From Atherix ibis (taxonomy: Eukaryota > Arthropoda > Insecta > Diptera > Athericidae), in contig OY282608.1 in the NCBI GenBank assembly GCA_958298945.1, positions 75,130,806 through 75,194,805 of the forward strand: a stretch of DNA of 64,000 nt, given 5' to 3'. Shown here piece after piece: positions 58,701 through 64,000 of the stretch (position 1 is the first letter of the stretch; every line of letters starts with the position of its first letter). The notes below the pieces were generated by a model. The model was not told the origin of the DNA, searched no databases, and saw only the letters and a list, made by a program, of their open reading frames with translations. Both the position numbers and the translations under genes were made by a program.

Positions 58701-61700
58701 TGGTTTGTTGGTTTGTTTTGGTTTGTTGGTTTGTTGGTTTGTTGGTTTGTTGGTTTGTTGGTTTGTTGGTTTGTTGGTTTGTTGGTTTGTTAGTTTGTTG
58801 GTTTGTTGGTTTGTTGGTTTGTTGGTTTGTTGGTTTGTTGGTTTGTTGGTTTGTTGGTTTGTGGGTTTGTTGGTTTGTTGGTTTGTTCGTTTGTTGGTGT
58901 TTTGGTTTGTTGGTTAGTTGGTTTGTTGGTTTATTGGTTTGTTGGTCTGTTGGTTTGTTGGTTTCTTAGTTTGTTGGTTTGTTGGTTTGTTGGCTTGTTG
59001 GTTTGTTAATTTGTTAGTTTGTTGGTTTGTTGGTTTGTTGGTTTGTTGGTTTGTTGGTTTTTTGATATATTGGCTTGTTGGTTTGTTGGCTTGTTGATTT
59101 GTTGGTTTGTTGGTTTTTTGGTTTGTTGGTTTGTTGGTTTGTTGGTTTGTTGGTTTGTTGGCTTGTTGGTTTGTTGGTTTGTTGGTTGGTTGGTTTGTTG
59201 GTTTGTTGATTTGTTGGTTTGTTGGTTTGTTGGTTTGTTGGTTTGTTGGTTTGTTGGTTTGTTGGTTTGTTGGATTGTTGGTTTGTTGGTTTGTTGGTTT
59301 GTTGGTTTGTAGGTTTGTTGGCTTGTTGGTTTGTTGGCTTGTTGGCTTGTTGGTTTGTTGGTTTGTTGGTTTGTTGGATTGTTGGTTTGTTGGTTTGTTG
59401 GTTTGTTGGTTTGTTGGTTTGTTGGTTTGTTGGTTTGTTGGTTTGGTGGTTTGTTGTTTTGTTGGTTTGTTGGTTTGTTGGTTTTTTAATTTGTTGGTTT
59501 GTTGGTTTGTTGGCTTGTTGGTTTGTTGGTTTGTTGGTTTGTTGGTTTGTTGGTTTGTTGGTTTGTTGGTTTGTTGGTTTGTTGGTTTGTTGGTTTGTTG
59601 GTTTGTTGGTTTGTTGGTTTGTTGGCTTGTTGGTTTGTTGGTTTGTTTGTTTGTTGGTTTGTTGGTTTGTTGGTTTGTTGGTTTGTTGGTTTGTTGGTTT
59701 GTTGGTTTGTTGGTTTGTTGGTTTGTTGGTTTGTTGGTTTGTTGGTTTGTTGGTTTGTTGGTTTGTTGGTTTGTTGGTTTGTTGGTTTGTTGGTTTTTTA
59801 GTTTGTTGGTTTGTTGGCTTGTTGGTTTGTCGGCTTGTTGGTTTGTTGGCTTATTGGCTTGTTGGTTTGTCGGTATGTTGGTTTGTTGGTTTGTTGGTTT
59901 GTTGGTTTGTTGGTTTGTTGGTTTGTTGGTTTGTTGGTTTGTTGGTTTGTTGGTTTGTTGGTTTGTTGGTTTGTTGGTTTGTTGGTTTGTTGGTTTGTTG
60001 GTTTGTTGGTTTGTTTGTTTGTTGGTTTGTTGGCTTGTTGGTTTTTTGGCCTGTTGGTTTGTTGGTTTGTTGGTTTATTGGTTTGTTTGTTTGTTGGTTT
60101 GTTTGGTTGTTGGCTTGTTGGTTTTTTGGCTTGTTGGCTTATTGGTTTGTTGGTATGTTTGTTTGTTGGTTTGTTGGTTTGTTGGTTTGTTGGTTTGTTG
60201 GTTTGTTGGTTTGTTGGTTTGTTGGTTTGTTGGTTTGTTGGTTTGTTGGTTTATTGGTTTGTTGGTTTGTTGGTTTGTTGGTTTGTTGGTTTGTTAGTTT
60301 GTTGGTTTGTTGGCTTGTTGGTTTGTCGGCTTGTTGGTTTGTTGGCTTATTGGCTTGTTGGTTTGTCGGTTTGTTGGTTTGTTGGTTTGTTGGTTTGTTG
60401 GTTTGTTGGTTTGTTGGTTTGTTGGTTTGTTGGTTTGTTGGTTTGTTGGTTTGTTGGTTTGTTGGTTTGTTGGATTGTTGGATTGTTGGTTTGTTGGTTT
60501 GTTGGTTTGTTGGTTTGTTGGTTTGTTGGATTGTTGGATTGTTGGTTTGTTGGTTTGTTGGTTTGTTGGTTTGTTGGTTTGTTGGTTTGTTGGTTTGTTG
60601 GCTTGTTGGCTTGTTGGTTTGTTGGTTTGTTGGTTTGTTGGTTACTTGGTTCGTTGGTTTGTTGGTTTGTTTTGGTTTGTTGGTTTGTTGGTTTGTTGGT
60701 TTGTTGGTTTGTTGGTTTGTTAGTTTGTTGGTTTGTTGGCTTGTTGGTTTGTCGGCTTGTTGGTTTGTTGGCTTATTGGCTTGTTGGTTTGTCGGTTTGT
60801 TGGTTTGTTGGTTTGTTGGTTTGTTGGTTTGTTGGTTTGTTGGTTTGTTGGTTTGTTGGTTTGTTGGTTTGTTGGTTTGTTGGTTTGTTGGTTTGTTGGT
60901 TTGTTGGTTTGTTAGTTTGTTGGTTTGTTGGTTTGTTGGTTTGTTGGTTTGTTGGTTTGTTGGTTTGTTGGTTTGTTGGTTTGTTGGTTTGTTGGTTTGT
61001 GGGTTTGTTGGTTTGTTGGTTTGTTCGTTTGTTGGTGTTTTGGTTTGTTGGTTAGTTGGTTTGTTGCCTTATTGGTTTGTTGGTTTGTTGGTTTCTTAGT
61101 TTGTTGGTTTGTTGGTTTGTTGGCTTGTTGGTTTGTTGGTTTGTTAGTTTGTTGGTTTGTTGGTTTGTTGGTTTGTTGGTTTGTTGGTTTTTTGATATAT
61201 TGGCTTGTTGGTTTGTTGGCTTGTTGATTTGTTGGTTTGTTGGTTTTTTGGTTTGTTGGTTTGTTGGTTTGTTGGTTTGTTGGTTTGTTGGCTTGTTGGT
61301 TTGTTGGTTTGTTGGTTGGTTGGTTTGTTGGTTTGTTGATTTGTTGGTTTGTTGGTTTGTTGGTTTGTTGGTTTGTTGGTTTGTTGGTTTGTTGGTTTGT
61401 TGGTTTGTTGGTTTGTTGGTTTGTTGGATTGTTGGTTTGTTGGTTTGTTGGTTTGTTGGTTTGTAGGTTTGTTGGCTTGTTGGTTTGTTGGCTTGTTGGC
61501 TTGTTGGTTTGTTGGTTTGTTGGTTTGTTGGATTGTTGGTTTGTTGGTTTGTTGGTTTGTTGGTTTGTTGGTTTGTTGGTTTGGTGGTTTGTTGTTTTGT
61601 TGGTTTGTTGGTTTGTTGGGTTGTTAATTTGTTGGTTTGTTGGTTTGTTGGCTTGTTGGTTTGTTGGTTTGTTGGTTTGTTGGTTTGGTGGTTTGTTGGT

Positions 61701-62450
61701 TTGTTGGTTTGTTGGTTTGTTGGTTTGTTGGTTTGTTGGTTTGTTGGTTTGTTGGTTTGTTGGTTTGTTGGTTTGTTGGTTTGTTGGCTTGTTGGTTTGT
61801 TGGTTTGTTGGTTTGTTGGTTTGTTGGTTTGTTGGTTTGTTGGTTTGTTGGTTTGTTGGTTTGTTGGTTTGTTGGTTTGTTGGTTTGTTGGTTTGTTGGT
61901 TTGTTGGTTTGTTGGTTTGTTGGTTTGTTGGTTTTTTAGTTTGTTGGTTTGTTGGCTTGTTGGTTTGTCGGCTTGTTGGTTTGTTGGCTTATTGGCTTGT
62001 TGGTTTGTCGGTATGTTGGTTTGTTGGTTTGTTGGTTTGTTGGTTTGTTGGTTTGTTGGTTTGTTGGTTTGTTGGTTTGTTGGTTTGTTGGTTTGTTGGT
62101 TTGTTGGTTTGTTGGTTTGTTGGTTTGTTGGTTTGTTGGTTTGTTGGTTTGTTGGTTTGTTGGTTTGTTGGTTTGTTGGTTTGTTGGTTTGTTTGTTTGT
62201 TGGTTTGTTGGCTTGTTGGTTTTTTGGCCTGTTGGTTTGTTGTTTTGTTGGTTTATTGGTTTGTTTGTTTGTTGGTTTGTTCGGTTGTTGGCTTGTTGGT
62301 TTTTTGGCTTGTTGGCTTATTGGTTTGTTGGTATGTTTGTTTGTTGGTTTGTTGGTTTGTTGGTTTGTTGGTTTGTTGGTTTGTTGGTTTGTTGGTTTGT
62401 TGGTTTGTTGGTTTGTTGGTTTGTTTGTTTGTTGGTTTGTGTGTTTGTTG
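55800..62450 (+). repeat. Higher-order repeat J, three copies (about 2.0-2.8 kb apart)
   Basis: The ordered landmarks are doubled GGATTGTTGGATTG, GGTTACTTGGTTCG with TTTTGG slip, GGTGTTTTGG, GATATATTGG, GGTTGGTTGG, TCGGCTTG and TTTTTTGGCCTG. They occur three times. GGTGTTTTGG is at 56167, 58896 and 61034. GATATATTGG is at 56343, 59064 and 61194. The doubled GGATTG is near 55813, 58519 and 60475. Copy 3 has an extra TCGGCTTG segment near 60737, which accounts for the 170-bp change of offset. Copy 2 has the private ACTTGGGTCG near 58690. Confidence 0.87.
57680..58330 (+). repeat. Variant-rich segment between J copies 1 and 2
   Basis: This stretch carries TGTGTTTG, GGCTTGTGGCTTG near 57747, GGTCGTTTGTTGGGTTG, GGTTACTTGATTTG and TTTGATGCTTTGTACG near 58006. 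A run of five consecutive TTCGTTTG units follows near 58065-58105, then a TCGGCTTG cassette. The same order is seen at 45.55-45.90 kb, including TTTGATGCTTTGTACG near 45786. It is therefore a relative of block G placed between two J copies. Confidence 0.8.
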
Positions 62451-64000
62451 GCTTGTTTTTTTGTTGGCTTGTGGCTTGTTGGTTTGTTGGTTTGTTGGTT
62501 TGTTGGTTTGTTGGTATGTTGGTTTGTTGGTTTGTTGGTTTGTTTGTTTGTTTGTTTGTTTGTTGTTTGGTTTGTTGGTTTGTTGGTTTGTTGGTTTGTT
62601 GGTTTGTTGGTTTGTTGGTTTGTTGGTTTGTTGGTTACTTGGTTTGTTGGTTTGTTGGTTTGTTGGTTTGTTGGTTTATTGGTTTGTTGGTTTGTTGGTT
62701 TGTTGGTTTGTTGGTTTGTTGGTTTGTTTGTTTGTTGGTTTGGTCGTTTGTTGGGTTGTTGGTTTATTGGCTTGTTGGTTTGTTGGTTTGTTGGCTTGTT
62801 TGTTTGTTCGTTTGTTGGTTTGTTGGTTTGTTAGTTTGTTGGTTTGTTGTCTTGTTGGTTTGTCGGCTTGTTGGTTTGTTGGCTTATTGGCTTGTTGGTT
62901 TGTCGGTTTGTTGGTTTGTTGGTTTGTTGGTTTGTTGGTTTGTTGGTTTGTTGGTTTGTTGGTTTGTTGGTTTGTTAACTTGTTGGTTTGTTGGCTTGTT
63001 GGTTTGTTGGTTTGTTGGTTTGTTGGTTTGTTGGTTTGTTGGTTTGTTGGTTTGTTGGTTTGTTGGTTTGTTGGTTTGTTGGTTTGTTGGTTTGTTGGTT
63101 TGTTGGTTTGTTGGTTTGTTAGTTTGTTGGTTTGTTGGTTTGTTGGTTTGTTGGTTTGTTGGTTTGTTAGTTTGTTGGTTTGTTGGCTTGTTGGTTAGTC
63201 GGCTTGTTGGTTTGTTGGCTTATTGGCTTGTTGGTTTGTCGGTTTGTTGGTTTGTTGGTTTGTTGGTTTGTTGGTTTGTTGGTTTGTTGGTTTGTTGGTT
63301 TGTTGGTTTGTTGGTTTGTTGGTTTGTTGGTTTGTTGGTTTGTTGGTTTGTTGGTTTGTTGGTTTGTTGGTTTGTTGGTTTGTTGGTTTGTTGGTTTGTT
63401 GGTTTGTTGGTTTGTTAGTTTGTTGGTTTGTTGGTTTGTTGGTTTGTTGGTTTGTTGGTTTGTTAGTTTGTTGGTTTGTTGGCTTGTTGGTTAGTCGGCT
63501 TGTTGGTTTGTTGGCTTATTGGCTTGTTGGTTTGTCGGTTTGTTGGTTTGTTGGTTTGTTGGTTTGTTGGTTTGTTGGTTTGTTGGTTTGTTGGTTTGTT
63601 GGCTTGTCGGTTTTTTGGCCTGTTGGTTTGTTGGTTTGTTGGTTTGTTGGTTTGTTTGTTTGTTGGTTTGTTCGGTTGTTGGCTTGCTGGTTTTTTGGCT
63701 TGTTGGCTTATTGGTTTGTTGGTATGTTTATTTGTTGGTTTGTTAGTTTGTTGGTTTGTTGGTTTGTTGGTTTGTTGGTTTGTTGGTTTGTTGGTTTGTT
63801 GGTTTGTTGGTTTGTTGGCTTGTTGGTTTGTTGGCTTGTTGGCTTGTTGAATTGTTGGTTTGTTGGTTTGTTGGCTTGTTGGTTTGTTGGTTTTTTGATA
63901 TATTGGCTTGTTGGTTTGTTGGCTTGTTGATTTGTTGGTTTGTTGGTTTTTTGGTTTGTTGGTTTGTTGGTTTGTTGGTTTGTTGGTTTGTTGGCTTGTT
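62451..64000 (+). repeat. Right-end segment with repeated TCGGCTTG cassettes
   Basis: The segment begins with GGCTTGTGGCTTG near 62468, GGTTACTTGGTTTG near 62634 and GGTCGTTTGTTGGGTTG, as in block H. It then has a TCGGCTTG cassette near 62862 and two TTAGTCGGCTTG cassettes near 63194 and 63490, 296 bp (37 units) apart. From 63.6 kb it returns to GGCCTG, TTCGGTTGTTGG, GTTGAATTGTTGG and GATATATTGG (63897), the order seen in J. The array continues beyond the window. Confidence 0.85.

Larger units (their letters stand above)
13205..60680 (+). repeat. Dispersed cassette family with TTTTGG phase slip
   Basis: A short cassette, GG(C/T)TACTTGGTTCG followed about 20 bp later by TTTTGGTTTG, occurs near 13.24, 16.69, 20.62, 26.44, 37.11, 37.73, 41.82, 42.45, 48.38, 51.92, 52.79, 53.46, 54.44, 55.31, 55.95, 58.72 and 60.67 kb. 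Relatives with TTTTTG are near 34.07, 38.80 and 39.50 kb, and one without the slip is near 32.76 kb. I find none left of 13.2 kb. The T insertion moves the 8-bp phase, so the cassette can be recognised in any copy. Confidence 0.85.
44640..63545 (+). repeat. Dispersed cassette family with TCGGCTTG
   Basis: The cassette reads GGCTTGTTGGTTTG, TCGGCTTG, a canonical unit, GGCTTATTGGCTTG and TTTGTCGG. It occurs near 44.65, 46.33, 49.55, 57.01, 58.21, 59.82, 60.32, 60.74, 61.96, 62.86, 63.19 and 63.49 kb. The 57.01-kb copy has GGATTGTTGCCTTATTGG, and the last two have TAGTCGG. Left of 44.6 kb the related but different TCAGCTTG cassette takes its place (near 8.56, 10.37, 13.77, 17.74, 21.64, 35.97 and 40.64 kb). 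Both forms coexist in 47.4-50.7 kb. Confidence 0.83.
1..64000 (+). repeat. 8-bp satellite array, unit GGTTTGTT, filling the whole window
   Basis: Every line of the window is built from the 8-mer GGTTTGTT (minus strand AACAAACC) in one orientation, about 8,000 units. The plus strand is almost only G and T; A and C occur nearly always as single substitutions in a unit. Frequent variants are GGCTTGTT, GGTTTATT, CGTTTGTT, AGTTTGTT, GATTTGTT, GGTTTTTT, TGTTTGTT, GGTTTGTC, GGTTTGTA and GGTATGTT. Rare units of 5-7 bp, for example GGTGTT, shift the phase. I see no inversion, no unique insert, no transposon end, no poly-A tract and no gene. The array runs off both ends. What is inferred: eukaryotic heterochromatic satellite. 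Host and chromosomal position cannot be read from the sequence. Confidence 0.99.

Noticed and set aside
1..64000. Telomere or interstitial telomere array
   Set aside because: The G-rich strand polarity is telomere-like, but the unit GGTTTGTT matches no telomere repeat that I know, and the kilobase higher-order duplications with many point variants are not typical of telomerase products.
1..64000. CRISPR array
   Set aside because: There are no unique spacers between the repeats; the intervals are the same 8-mer with variants.
1..64000. tRNA, rRNA or structured RNA genes
   Set aside because: The strand is nearly only G and T, so stable stems cannot form, and no conserved RNA boxes are visible on either strand.

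Overview
The whole 64-kb window is one tandem-repeat (satellite) array. I find no protein-coding gene, RNA gene, transposable element, CRISPR array, origin or unique-sequence island in it. The basic unit is the 8-mer GGTTTGTT on the plus strand (AACAAACC on the minus strand), about 8,000 units, all in one orientation. Both window ends lie inside the array, so neither flank is visible. An uninterrupted simple satellite of this size points to a eukaryotic nuclear chromosome (heterochromatin, pericentromere, subtelomere, or a sex or B chromosome). The sequence does not allow a clade call. The unit is not one of the common telomere repeats I know (TTAGGG, TTTAGGG, TTAGG, TTGGGG, TTAGGC).

The array is not homogeneous. 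Canonical units alternate with point variants such as GGCTTGTT, GGTTTATT, CGTTTGTT, AGTTTGTT, GATTTGTT, GGTTTTTT, TGTTTGTT, GGTTTGTC, GGTTAC and GGTATGTT, plus a few units of 5-7 bp that shift the 8-bp phase. The order of variants works like a barcode and shows large tandem duplications, mostly as adjacent pairs. From left to right the clearest are: 3.37 kb (1-6556), 0.94-0.98 kb (5.7-7.6 kb), 1.806 kb (8.23-11.84 kb), 3.4 kb (10.2-16.8 kb), 3.7-4.0 kb (15.7-23.3 kb), 1.3 kb nested inside 5.3-5.8 kb (19.6-30.9 kb), 1.48 kb (31.7-34.2 kb), 4.7 kb (33.8-43.1 kb), 1.7 kb (44.6-47.2 kb), 3.2 kb (46.1-51.5 kb), 2.52 kb (51.0-55.4 kb) and a 2-2.7 kb trio (55.8-62.4 kb). Short local duplications of 166, 168, 224, 296, 313 and 392 bp lie within these.

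The left 8 kb is rich in variant units. The right third holds long perfect runs of the 8-mer, the longest seen being about 189 bp at 44702-44890. Some variant cassettes are regional: one with a TTTTGG phase slip appears only from about 13.2 kb rightward, and one with TCGGCTTG only from about 44.6 kb rightward.

The array is full of long open frames, but they follow from the repeat. Eight is not a multiple of three, the unit carries no stop in any frame, and all three forward frames read the same octapeptide GLLVCWFV while all reverse frames read NKPTNQQT. They should not be annotated as genes. All coordinates of repeat blocks below were set by eye from landmark variants; copy boundaries are good to roughly one to a few units unless stated otherwise.
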